Of a DNA stretch of 64,000 nt, positions 43,752 through 52,200 are shown piece after piece; positions within the stretch are counted from its first letter, which is position 1; each line of letters starts with the position of its first letter. The DNA is from DASYPQ01 sp041488095 (lineage in GTDB: Bacteria; Planctomycetota; UBA1135; GCA-002686595): NCBI GenBank assembly GCA_041488095.1, contig JBGPOP010000003.1, positions 62,001 through 126,000 on the forward strand. The letters are read 5' to 3'. The notes beneath the pieces are model-generated. The model searched no databases. It was given only the letters and a program-made list of their open reading frames with translations, and was not told where the DNA came from. A program made the translations under genes and the position numbers.

Positions 43752-43827
43752 GGGCAGGTAGCTCAGCTGGTAGAGCACTTGACTGAAAATCAAGGGGTCA
43801 CCGGTTCAACTCCGGTTCTGCCCACCA
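43752..43827 (+). tRNA. tRNA-Phe (GAA)
   Basis: A 76-base tRNA with encoded CCA end. The acceptor stem GGGCAGG pairs with TCTGCCC (one G-U pair), the D-arm has AGCTCAGCTGGTAGAGC, the anticodon arm CTTGA-CTGAAAA-TCAAG gives anticodon GAA, and the T-arm carries GGTTCAACTCC. A sigma-70 promoter lies upstream and the DUF971 gene starts five bases after the CCA. Confidence 0.97.
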
Positions 43828-43832
43828 AGCCC

Positions 43833-44138
43833 ATGCAAAGCCTTTCGCCGAAGATCATCCGCAGGAGCGATCCGACGCGAGTCGAGATCGAGTGGAGCGA
43901 CGGCCGCACGAGCGTCTACACGCCTGCGCTGCTGCGTGGCCTGTGTCCGTGCGCTCAATGCGTGAGCGAGGCCACAGGGAAACGCACGATCGATCCGGCG
44001 CGCGTGCCTGCCGATCTCCAGCAGGCGGATCTTGCGATGGTGGGGAACTACGCGATCACGATGCGGTTCTCGGACGGCCACCACACCGGCATCTTCACTT
44101 TCGAGTACCTGCGCGCGAACGATCCGCAGGGTGCTTGA
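43833..44138 (+). CDS. DUF971-family protein
   Basis: The 101-residue protein matches DUF971, the N-terminal domain seen in gamma-butyrobetaine hydroxylase-like and iron-sulfur-associated proteins: VEIEWSDGRTSVYTPALLRGLCPCAQCV, then VGNYAITMRFSDGHHTGIFTFEYLR. The cysteines in CPCAQC are typical and may bind metal. ATG 43833 is the only plausible start: it lies five bases after the tRNA, and an upstream extension would run through the tRNA itself. There is no ribosome binding site, so after tRNA processing the mRNA would have a leader of five bases. Confidence 0.85.
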   Translation: MQSLSPKIIRRSDPTRVEIEWSDGRTSVYTPALLRGLCPCAQCVSEATGKRTIDPARVPADLQQADLAMVGNYAITMRFSDGHHTGIFTFEYLRANDPQGA

Positions 44139-44142
44139 GGCC

Positions 44143-44574
44143 ATGGGCGGAGGCCGGCCGCTGCGGGTGACTCCGGATCTCCTGCTGCCCGCACAGGAGA
44201 TCGAGGTCGACTTCGCACGCTCGGGCGGGCCCGGCGGGCAGAACGTCAACAAGGTGGAGACCAAGGCGCTCCTGCGCTTCTCGATCGAGCGCTCCCGTAC
44301 CCTGAGCGAGGTCCAGAAGGCCCGCCTCAGGACTGCGTTGGCCGCGAGGATCACCGCGTCCGGGGACATCCTGATCCGCGCGGACCGCCACCGGAACCGG
44401 GCCCGAAACGTCGAGGATGCGCGTGCGCGGCTCTCGAACCTGCTCGCGAGGGGCCTGTCACGGCCCAAGGTGCGCAGGCCCTCGCATCCGTCGCGAGGCT
44501 CCGTCGAGCGCCGATTGGAGTCCAAGCGCCGGCGATCGGGAGTCAAGCGCGGGAGGCGGGAGGAGGAGGCGTGA
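44143..44574 (+). CDS. arfB: Peptide chain release factor-like ribosome rescue protein (ArfB/YaeJ type)
   Basis: The 143-residue protein has the GGQ release motif in FARSGGPGGQNVNKVETKA (about 25-43) and a basic C-terminal tail (RRLESKRRRSGVKRGRREEEA), as ArfB uses to probe the empty mRNA channel of stalled ribosomes. It lacks codon-recognition domains, so it is not a standard release factor. ATG 44143 is four bases after the DUF971 stop; an in-frame GTG at 44131 would overlap it. The following gene begins inside its stop (GTGA). Confidence 0.88.
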   Translation: MGGGRPLRVTPDLLLPAQEIEVDFARSGGPGGQNVNKVETKALLRFSIERSRTLSEVQKARLRTALAARITASGDILIRADRHRNRARNVEDARARLSNLLARGLSRPKVRRPSHPSRGSVERRLESKRRRSGVKRGRREEEA

Positions 44575-45038
44575 AGCCGGAGCTGGACGTGGCGATCGGC
44601 GCGATCGAGGCCTTCGCGGTCAAGGGCGGCCGCCCGACGCGGTACGATGCGCGCCCGATCCTGCTGATGATCGGGGAGAGCCTCCGCGTGGGACGGGCCG
44701 AGGATGTGCGGGGATCCCCCGAGCGGCTGCAGGCTCTACCCGAGGCCTTGCGACAGACCTGGGTGGTGGCAGTCCAGGACGAGCTCGCGATGGCTTGCAC
44801 AGAGCACGTCCGGTCGGTCGATCCGCGCTACCTCGACCATCCCCACTACGACTTCGCCTACACGGTCTCCGCACGTCGCGAGCTGGAGGCCCGGCTGCGG
44901 GCGGCCGAGCACCTCGGGGTCCTTCCCGACGAGGCCCTCCTCGGTGGAGTGCGCCGAGCCGACGCGCTCTTGGAGGGTCGCCTGGGTTCGCGTGAGCGAG
45001 GTGGCCAGGAAATGCGCGAGCGGGCTGACCGTTCATAG
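44571..45038 (+). CDS. Hypothetical protein
   Basis: I do not recognise this 155-residue protein. It is acidic overall, probably helical, without signal peptide or membrane segment; features are HPHYDFAYTVSARRELEARLRAAEHLG and a charged C-terminus (ERGGQEMRERADRS). The GTG start at 44571 overlaps the arfB stop as GTGA, so it is very likely translated with arfB. It is the last gene before the 420-base leader of the porin gene. Function unknown. Confidence 0.6.
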   Translation: MKPELDVAIGAIEAFAVKGGRPTRYDARPILLMIGESLRVGRAEDVRGSPERLQALPEALRQTWVVAVQDELAMACTEHVRSVDPRYLDHPHYDFAYTVSARRELEARLRAAEHLGVLPDEALLGGVRRADALLEGRLGSRERGGQEMRERADRS

Positions 45039-45460
45039 GAATCTTCATTATGTTGACGCCTCGCCGCATCCGCCTTGTTCAGACCGGATGAGCACGCAAC
45101 GACGCCATGCAGGCGGGGCACATCCAGGAATTTGCAGTTCATGGGCTGGTCCAGTCCTCCGCCTGGGGTCTGCTAGGGGCCTTCGTGGCCCGGCCAGCCC
45201 CTGAAGGACTCTGGGGGGGACGACTCAAACGACCGAAAAGCAAGGACTTAGCCCCCCCCTCCAGCTTTCCATGGATTGCAGGGCGCGGGCCGGACGGCCG
45301 TCGCCGATCCAACCCGGGGGGTGTCGGCGTAGCAAAAAAAAAGCACCCGACCCTTTTCCCAGCGCCGGATAGCGGGCAACATCTGCGCGCTCCAGACCCC
45401 CATCCGGTCTCCCGCACAGCATCTGTCTCTCTCACAGGTTCCATTAGGAGTCCATTTCCC
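45039..45460. other. Long non-coding region upstream of the porin gene
   Basis: These 422 bases hold no gene I can support. There is a small hairpin GGGCC-TTCGT-GGCCC near 45174-45190 and a run of nine A near 45335-45345. A TTGACG at 45053 has TGTTCA 17 bases on, a weak promoter match. A strong AGGAG lies just before the porin ATG. It may be a long regulated 5-prime leader; no known riboswitch was recognised. Confidence 0.4.
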
Positions 45461-46591
45461 ATGAGAAAGCTCGTCTACAGCGCCGTGGCGCTGACACTCG
45501 TCAGTGTTCCGGGCTTCGCATCCGAGAACGAGTGGTCGAGCCTGGACCAGGAGATCAACAACCTCTCCTCCAGCCTCTCCGCTCAGAACGCCCCCGGCCC
45601 CAAGGTCAGCGGCTACATCCGCACCAGCTTCCGCTACTCGACCGACGAGGAGGCGCTGTTCGGTGGCTCGGGCAACACGGAGAAGGAAAGCGGCTTCAAG
45701 CTCGACAAGATCCGCATCGAAATCACCGGCGACGCCGGTCTGGACTACTCCTACAAGGTGTCGTTCGACCTGGCCGGTGGCAGCGCCACGCTCAAGGACG
45801 CCTACGTCACCTGGAAGATGGCGGAGAACGTCAAGGGCACGATGGGCCAATTCACGAAGCCCGTCCTGCGCTCCGCGCTGATCTCGGACAAGAACCTGCT
45901 CTTCACGGAGCGCACGGCGTTGGGCGCGTTCTTCCGACCGCGCGACACGGGCCTGATGTTCAGCGGCACCTTCGACACGATCGAGTGGTCGATCGCCGGC
46001 CAGAACGGCCTTGACGGCAAGCAAGACAAGTACAACTACAGCGCGCGCCTGGCTGCCAACCTGATGGGCAGCGGCGTGGGCAAGGTCGAAGGCGCCTACG
46101 GCGCGGGCCAAGAGACCAACCTCACGGCCGGCCTCGCCTGGGCCGACGACAAAGCCCTGGACGAGGGACGGGTGATCGCGGTCGACGCCGCGCTGACCTC
46201 CGGTCCGTTCTCGATCGCGGGTGAGTACGTCAAGTTCCAGAAGGGCACCACCGTGAGCGGGGTGAACATCTTCGGCAACAAGGATGGCGACGACCTCCAC
46301 TTCGGCTCCAGCAACTCCAATGTGAGCGTTAACCCCGCCGATGAGTCCGCGTGGGACATCACCGCTAGCTACATGTTCACAAACGAGTATGAGGGGGCCA
46401 TCCGTTACGAGGACGCGAAGGACGGCTTCAACGCGTCGCCGAGCGAAGACGTCAAGGCCTGGAGTGCCTGCGTCAATCGCTACGTCCAAGGGCACGACAT
46501 CAAGTGGACGCTCGGGTACCTCAAGACCAAGTCGGACGACAGCGCGCAGGAGCTCGGCGAGTGGACCCTCGGTCTCACCGTCGGCATCTGA
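45461..46591 (+). CDS. Outer-membrane porin, phosphate-selective O/P type
   Basis: The 376-residue protein has a clear signal peptide (MRKLVYSAVALTLVSVPGFA) and a beta-barrel pattern of alternating strands, with KVSGYIRTSFRYSTDE, GFKLDKIRIEITGDAG, GTMGQFTKPVLRSALIS and a final aromatic-poor strand WTLGLTVGI. The helical segment SLDQEINNLSSSLSAQN after the signal resembles the coiled start of OprO/OprP relatives. It probably forms an anion or general porin; substrate is inferred only. ATG 45461 has AGGAG at a good distance. A strong terminator follows the gene, which therefore seems monocistronic. Confidence 0.85.
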   Translation: MRKLVYSAVALTLVSVPGFASENEWSSLDQEINNLSSSLSAQNAPGPKVSGYIRTSFRYSTDEEALFGGSGNTEKESGFKLDKIRIEITGDAGLDYSYKVSFDLAGGSATLKDAYVTWKMAENVKGTMGQFTKPVLRSALISDKNLLFTERTALGAFFRPRDTGLMFSGTFDTIEWSIAGQNGLDGKQDKYNYSARLAANLMGSGVGKVEGAYGAGQETNLTAGLAWADDKALDEGRVIAVDAALTSGPFSIAGEYVKFQKGTTVSGVNIFGNKDGDDLHFGSSNSNVSVNPADESAWDITASYMFTNEYEGAIRYEDAKDGFNASPSEDVKAWSACVNRYVQGHDIKWTLGYLKTKSDDSAQELGEWTLGLTVGI

Positions 46592-46646
46592 CCGAAACCT
46601 GAGCTCGTCGCTCGCGCCCGTCGCGAGCAAGGCGTGAGAGAAACAG

Positions 46647-46677
46647 GGCCCCGCGCGCGTCGCGGGGCCTTCTTTTT
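46647..46677 (+). terminator. Rho-independent terminator of the porin gene
   Basis: A nine-base stem GGCCCCGCG / CGCGGGGCC with a five-base loop is followed by TTCTTTTT. It lies 55 bases past the porin stop and is a textbook intrinsic terminator. Confidence 0.92.
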
Positions 46678-46763
46678 CCTCCGGACGCCTCCCACTGCGT
46701 TCGGAGCCGCGGTCCTCTGCTATGTTCTGAGGTCGAGCACCCCACCGTGCTCGCACCTCCTGC

Positions 46764-48833
46764 ATGGCTGACCCGAGCGCTCGCCCTTCCAACCGGCTGA
46801 AGGATGAGACCAGTCCCTACCTCCTCCAGCACGCGCACAATCCGGTCGACTGGCATCCCTGGGGTCCCGAGGCGCTCGAGCGGGCCAAGGCCGAGGACAA
46901 GCCGATCTTCCTCTCGATCGGCTATTCAGCCTGCCACTGGTGCCACGTCATGGAGCGCGAGAGCTTCGAGAGCGAGGCGATCGCACGGCTCATGAACGAG
47001 CACTTCGTCAACGTCAAGGTCGATCGCGAGGAACGCCCGGACCTCGATGAGATCTACATGAAGGCCGTCCAGTCGATGACCGGATCGGGGGGCTGGCCGA
47101 TGAGCGTGTTCCTGACCCCCGATCTCGAGCCGTTCTACGGCGGGACTTACTTCCCACCGCGTGGCGCGCACGGGCGCCCGGGCTTCGCGGAGGTCCTGAC
47201 GGTGCTCGCTCGCACCTGGAAGGAGGACCGCGACAACATCGCTCGGCACGGCCGGCGCATGGCCGAGCGCATCGCCGAGGAGGGCCGCTGGGGCACGTCG
47301 GCCGAGCTCGACCCCAAGATCCTGGACTTGTCGTTCGCGGCCCTGCAACAAAGCTTCGACCCCGAGTGGGGCGGTTTCGGCGGCGCGCCGAAGTTCCCGC
47401 ACGCGCTCGACCTGCGGATCCTCCTGCGGCATTTCGTGCGCACCCGGAACCCCGCTGCCCTGCGGATGGCGACGACCACGCTCGACCGCATGGCGGAGGG
47501 AGGGATCCGAGACCATCTCGGCGGCGGTTTCCACCGCTACAGCACCGATGAGAGATGGCTCATCCCGCACTTCGAGAAAATGCTCTACGACACCGCCCTG
47601 CTCATTCCCGCCTATCTCGAGGCATACCTCGCGACCCGCGACGAGCGCTATGCGCACATCGCGCGCGAGTGCTGCGCATGGGCCCTGCGCGAGATGGCCA
47701 CGTCGAAGGGAGGATTCGCCAGCAGCCAGGATGCCGACAGCGAGGGCGAGGAAGGGAGGTTCTTCGTGTGGACGCCCGAGGAACTTGCCGCTGTGCTCGG
47801 GGCGAAGCGCGGGGCCTGGGCCGCGGCCTGGTTCGGCGTGACCGACGAGGGGAATTTCGAGCACGGCCGAAGCGCGCTGTGGCGACACGAGCCGCCCGAG
47901 GTGGTCGCCGTGCGTCTGCGCTGCGAACAGGCCGAGCTCGAGCGTTCCATGGAAGAGGTGCGCAGGGATCTCTGGGAGGCGCGCGAGAAACGCGTCCATC
48001 CCGTCACCGACGACAAGGTCCTGGTCTCGTGGAACGGCTTGATGATTTCCGCGCTGGCGCAGGCCTTCCAAGTCCTCGGCGAGCCGCGATTCCTCGAGGC
48101 CGCGCGGGAGGCGGCGGGCTTCGCCCTGGGCCCGATGCGCCAGGAGAACGGCCGGATCTTCGCGACCGCCCGCGGCGGAAGAGCGCACCTCGAGGCCTAC
48201 CTCGACGACTACGCCTTCCTGATCCAGGGGCTGATCGACCTCTACGAGTCCGACTTCGACGAGGGTTGGTTGCGCGAGGCTCTGGCCCTCGAAAAGATCG
48301 TCACCGAACAGTTCGAGGACGCCGAGAGGGGCGGCTGGTTCACGACCGGCCGGGACCACGAGGTGCTGATCGCCAGGCTCAAGAATCCTCACGACGGGGC
48401 CCTGCCGTCGGGAAACGGCGTGCAGGCATTGAACCTTCTTCGCCTCGCCGAGCTCACCGGCCGCCGGGAACTCGCGGTGCGAGCCGAACGCGCGATCCGC
48501 TCGCTGGGCGCGATGGTCAACCTCTACCCCGCGGCTTTCAGCCAGCTCCTTCTGGCCGTCGACTTTCTGGCGGCCGGCCCGCGCGAGATCGTGGTCGCGG
48601 GCGAGTCTTCGAGACCGGCGGTCCAGGGCATGCTGGAAGAGGTGCGCCGGACCTTCCGCCCGCAGCGGGTGGTCGCCCTGGCGAAGCCGGGGGCCGACCC
48701 CGGGCTTCTGCCCATCCTCGAAGGCAAGACGCCCGGGCCGGACGGCGCGCGGGCCTACGTGTGCCGCAACTACGCTTGCGGAGCGCCGGCCGACACGCGC
48801 GAGGCCCTGGGCCGGGCGCTCGCCGAGGGATAG
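46764..48833 (+). CDS. Thioredoxin-domain protein, YyaL/DUF255 family
   Basis: The 689-residue protein has the N-terminal DUF255 thioredoxin-like domain with RLKDETSPYLLQHAHNPVDWHPWG and the active-site-like CHWC (57-60), then an (alpha/alpha)6 barrel typical of the family (FGGAPKFPHALDL, GGFHRYSTDERWLIPHFEKMLYD, SQDADSEGEEGRFFVWTPEEL). Eukaryotic relatives are called SPATA20. Its biochemical role is not settled; it is cytoplasmic, without a signal peptide. ATG 46764 gives the family start. It is followed by a small separate-looking unit. Confidence 0.9.
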   Translation: MADPSARPSNRLKDETSPYLLQHAHNPVDWHPWGPEALERAKAEDKPIFLSIGYSACHWCHVMERESFESEAIARLMNEHFVNVKVDREERPDLDEIYMKAVQSMTGSGGWPMSVFLTPDLEPFYGGTYFPPRGAHGRPGFAEVLTVLARTWKEDRDNIARHGRRMAERIAEEGRWGTSAELDPKILDLSFAALQQSFDPEWGGFGGAPKFPHALDLRILLRHFVRTRNPAALRMATTTLDRMAEGGIRDHLGGGFHRYSTDERWLIPHFEKMLYDTALLIPAYLEAYLATRDERYAHIARECCAWALREMATSKGGFASSQDADSEGEEGRFFVWTPEELAAVLGAKRGAWAAAWFGVTDEGNFEHGRSALWRHEPPEVVAVRLRCEQAELERSMEEVRRDLWEAREKRVHPVTDDKVLVSWNGLMISALAQAFQVLGEPRFLEAAREAAGFALGPMRQENGRIFATARGGRAHLEAYLDDYAFLIQGLIDLYESDFDEGWLREALALEKIVTEQFEDAERGGWFTTGRDHEVLIARLKNPHDGALPSGNGVQALNLLRLAELTGRRELAVRAERAIRSLGAMVNLYPAAFSQLLLAVDFLAAGPREIVVAGESSRPAVQGMLEEVRRTFRPQRVVALAKPGADPGLLPILEGKTPGPDGARAYVCRNYACGAPADTREALGRALAEG

Positions 48834-48836
48834 AAT
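48831..48836 (+). promoter_or_regulatory. TAGAAT -10 candidate for the small unit at 48840-49060
   Basis: TAGAAT (five of six consensus bases) overlaps the stop of the YyaL-like gene, with TGGGCC 17 bases upstream as a poor -35 box. It would start a transcript near 48843 that ends at the hairpin 49020-49054. Confidence 0.3.
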
Positions 48837-48933
48837 TCATGCATCGCCAGCCTGGGTCCAAGGGCCTCCGATCCTGCGCTGGCACTGGCCTTCCTCTCGC
48901 GAGGCCGGCCCGCAGTGAAAGGAGGTGGTCCCC

Positions 48934-48996
48934 ATTCCTAACCGTTCCAATCCCCACAGTTCCCAGGCGACCCAAGTGATCGAGGCGATCACCTAG
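48934..48996 (+). CDS. Possible 20-codon microprotein with near-perfect ribosome binding site
   Basis: AAAGGAGGTG (48918-48927) is complementary over ten bases to the usual 3-prime end of 16S rRNA. Eight bases after AGGAGG there is an ATT codon that opens a 20-codon frame ending QATQVIEAIT before TAG at 48994. ATT is a rare start, known from infC; a GTG at 48925 is in frame but lies inside the binding site. A hairpin terminator follows 24 bases on. The region could also be a small RNA. A different frame (ATG 48839 to TGA 48979, 46 residues) has no binding site and looks less likely. Confidence 0.35.
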   Translation: MPNRSNPHSSQATQVIEAIT

Positions 48997-49019
48997 TCCT
49001 CGAGGAAAGTGGGATCGAT

Positions 49020-49054
49020 GAAGCGGCCGGGGAGAGACTGCCCCCGGCCGCTTC
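49020..49054. terminator. Bidirectional hairpin terminator
   Basis: A perfect 13-base stem (49020-49032 with 49042-49054) and nine-base loop lies between the small unit on the plus strand and the convergent zinc-ribbon gene on the minus strand. The plus side is followed by CCTTCT, only mildly T-rich. Confidence 0.65.
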
Positions 49055-49063
49055 CCTTCTGGT

Positions 49064-49570
49064 TCAGTGCTCGGGATCGGGCGCTCCCGCCGTCCCGCCC
49101 TCGCGCATGGGCCGGCCCATGACGGCTCGCGGGCCGTAGAGCAGGCGTTCCTCGATTTCGCGATCGAAGCGCGGGTGTCGCGGCTGGCTCGTGAACCCGC
49201 GGTGTTCGGCACGGCATACGTAGCAGACGACGACGTCGGGGACCCAGCGGAAGAGCGCCAGATCGACCAGAGCGGCCGTCGCGAGGCTCACATAGTGAGT
49301 GAACGGAGCGAGCGCTGCCGCCGCGACGACGACCAGGATCCCGGCCGCCGGCGGAAAGCTCTTCCTCGTGTACAGCTCGGGGTGCCCGCAGGCGAGGCAC
49401 CCGATGAGCCCGCCCTCCGCGGTGACGCGATCCAGGTGCAGCTTCCTCTCCGCCTGGCACGCCGGACAGCGCAGGTCCCTGGCCAGGTCTGCTCGAGTAT
49501 CCGCGCTCACTTCGAGGCCGGGGGCGCCGGGGCACGAACAGCGGAAACCGAGGCGCAGTCCCTTTCTCAC
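49064..49570 (-). CDS. Zinc-ribbon-like membrane protein
   Basis: The 168-residue protein has cysteine pairs CPAC and CLAC about 25 residues apart (ribbon-like) and a further CYVC, with CSC near the N-terminus. Between them is a hydrophobic region AAGILVVVAAAALAPFTHYVSLATAALVDLALF that could span the membrane twice. The C-terminus (about 125-168) is charged. The GTG start at 49570 overlaps the upstream gene stop as GTGA, so the two membrane proteins are made together. Family and function unknown; metal binding is inferred from the cysteines. Confidence 0.6.
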   Translation of the reverse strand: MRKGLRLGFRCSCPGAPGLEVSADTRADLARDLRCPACQAERKLHLDRVTAEGGLIGCLACGHPELYTRKSFPPAAGILVVVAAAALAPFTHYVSLATAALVDLALFRWVPDVVVCYVCRAEHRGFTSQPRHPRFDREIEERLLYGPRAVMGRPMREGGTAGAPDPEH

Positions 49571-50352
49571 AGCGGTATTCCGTACGAGCCTTGCAGGGAC
49601 ACGGACACCGCGGTCCCGATCAGGACGAGGATCGTCGAAGCATAGAGGATCCCCGTCGCCGAACGCGTGTTCCTGAACTGGAGCGATCCGGCGGTCATCC
49701 AGGCGAAGACGAGCGGCAGGACGAGACCGACTGCCAGCCGAGTGCCGAGGTAGAACAGGCCCCAGGCTCCGAAGAGGGGCCTCTCGGCGCCGCCGAGCCT
49801 GCTGGCGAACGCGGCGCAGGTGTACCCGAGGAGCGCGAGACAGACCACGATCGAGACGGCCGTGACGCGGTTCAGCCGCCGGAGGTGTCCCACATCGAGC
49901 GTGGGGATCGTCAGGTACCAGTGACCGAGAACCATGGCGAGAGAAACGCTCCCGGCAACGGCGCCCGTCGCCATGGCCGTGAGGCTGCCGAGGAAGACTT
50001 CGCCAGCTCCCTCGAGCGTCGCGGCGCGCGCCACGGTCGCGACGAGCGCGATCGCCGTGAAGAGGAGAGCCCAGCCGAGCGCGGCCGCCCAGCGCCATCC
50101 CTTGAGCGGGCCCGAGACGAACGGGTAGGCGAGCACCGCGAGTCCCGCAGCGAGCACGGCGGGATCCTTCGCCGTCGCTCCCCCCCACCCGAGGGACGCC
50201 GCCGCAGCGACGAGGACGGGCAGGAACGCGCACGTCCCCATGATGCGGTAGAAGAGCGTGCCGACCGGCGCCCTGGGCACGAAGGCCAGGGCCAGCAAGA
50301 CGCCGAAGCCGAGCTCGAGGCAGAACTGCGTGCCCAAAGCGCTCCAGCCCAT
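49567..50352 (-). CDS. Multi-pass integral membrane protein of unknown function
   Basis: The 261-residue protein has about eight hydrophobic helices and few charged residues. The most distinctive segment is VLGHWYLTIPTLDVGHLRRLNR, where two histidines sit at the edge of a helix, which could bind haem or metal; this is a guess. It is the first gene of a two-gene operon with the zinc-ribbon membrane protein. ATG 50352 is divergent from the SDR gene with 47 bases between starts. I cannot assign a family. Confidence 0.65.
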   Translation of the reverse strand: MGWSALGTQFCLELGFGVLLALAFVPRAPVGTLFYRIMGTCAFLPVLVAAAASLGWGGATAKDPAVLAAGLAVLAYPFVSGPLKGWRWAAALGWALLFTAIALVATVARAATLEGAGEVFLGSLTAMATGAVAGSVSLAMVLGHWYLTIPTLDVGHLRRLNRVTAVSIVVCLALLGYTCAAFASRLGGAERPLFGAWGLFYLGTRLAVGLVLPLVFAWMTAGSLQFRNTRSATGILYASTILVLIGTAVSVSLQGSYGIPL

Positions 50353-50399
50353 GCAGCCATTCTGTTATGGTCTCGGCCCTCCGGCAATCCGGAGAACCC

Positions 50400-51100
50400 A
50401 TGGACGAGCCGCGGGTGCTGGTGACGGGAGGCGGGCGGGGAATTGGCCGCGCCATCGCGCTGCGCTTCGCGCGAGAGGGCGGCAAGGTCGCGGTCGCCGC
50501 CCGCACGTCCAGCGAGCTCGACGCCGTCGTCAAGGAGATCGAGGCGGCCGGGGGCCAGGGCCGCGCGCAGCAGATGAACGTCGCCGACCACGGGTCGGTC
50601 GAAGCGGCGGTCTGGCGCGCGGTCGAGTTCGCAGGAGGCGCGCTCGACGTGCTCGTCAACAACGCCGGCGTGTTCGACGTCAAGCCGTTCGACAAGCTCG
50701 ACCTCGCGACCTGGAAGCGCCACATCGAGGTCAACCTCAACGGGCCTTTCTACGTCACCTCCGAGGCGCTCGACGCGCTGCTCGAGGGGAGGCGCCCGCA
50801 CGTGTTCAACATCTCCTCGATCGCGGGGCGAAAGGCCTACCCGGGCGGGGTCGCCTACAGCACGACCAAGTACGGACTGCGTGGCTTCAGCGACGCCCTC
50901 CGGGAGGACCTGCGCGGCCGGGGAGTGCGCGTGTCGACGGTCTACCCTGGGCCCACCGACACGACCATGTTCCAAGGCGTGCCGGGAACTTGGGACCGCT
51001 CGAAGATGAACAAGCCCGAGGACGTCGCGGAGGTCGTGTGGCGGGCCTACCACGCCGCCCCGGGCGAGAACATCGACGACCTGGACGTGCCTCCGCCGCG

Positions 51101-51104
<4 letters not shown>
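50400..51104 (+). CDS. Short-chain dehydrogenase/reductase (sepiapterin reductase candidate)
   Basis: The 234-residue SDR has TGGGRGIG (9-16) for NADP binding (R in ARTSS fits NADPH), NNAG (87-90) and the catalytic S139/S140, Y153 and K157 in AYSTTK. The ending MNKPEDVAEVVWRAYHAAPGENIDDL resembles the C-terminus of bacterial sepiapterin reductase more than that of FabG, though SDR substrates are hard to call. Its stop shares four bases (CTAG) with the convergent folE stop, and the next genes make the pterin precursor. ATG 50400 has GGAGA ahead of it. Confidence 0.85.
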
Positions 51105-51727
<623 letters not shown>

Positions 51728-52200
51728 CCTTCTAATCCTCTCAAGCGCGGCTCGAGCCGCTTCCAGAACGCCACCGCGACGTTCTCTGCCGTGGGGACCA
51801 CGCCGGCGAGCCAGGCCACGTCGCGGTTCAAGTGCTTGTGGTCGACCTGGCTGACGATCTCTTCTCGGAGAATGGCCATCAGGCGGTTGAGGTCCATGAC
51901 CATGCCCGTCTTCGAGGGCACCGCGCCCCGGACCGTCACCTCGACCGCGTAATTGTGGCCATGCTCATCGTTGCAAACCCCGTAGAGCCTGCGGTTCTCC
52001 TCCGCTCCGAGCTCCGGATTGTGGAGCCGGTGCGCCGCGGAGAATTCCTCGCGGCGCGTGATCTCGACATGGCTCTCAGTCATTTCGGGTCGGGCGAGCC
52101 TCCGGCAGGGCCTCCGCGGCATCCGCCGGGGCGCGCCCAAGGAAGCCAGGGTACCCTCCCGACGAGCTTCCCGGCCAGCGGGAGGGCTCGCGGTCGGGAC

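Noticed and set aside
45335..45345. A9 run as a minus-strand terminator
   Set aside because: No stable hairpin lies directly before the T-run on that strand and no minus-strand gene ends there.
45139..45462. 107-codon minus-strand frame in the porin leader
   Set aside because: Low-complexity Pro/Arg/Gly sequence, no ribosome binding site and no recognisable domain.
48839..48979. 46-codon ATG frame overlapping the small transcription unit
   Set aside because: No ribosome binding site before it, whereas the alternative frame has a near-perfect one; kept only as an alternative reading.
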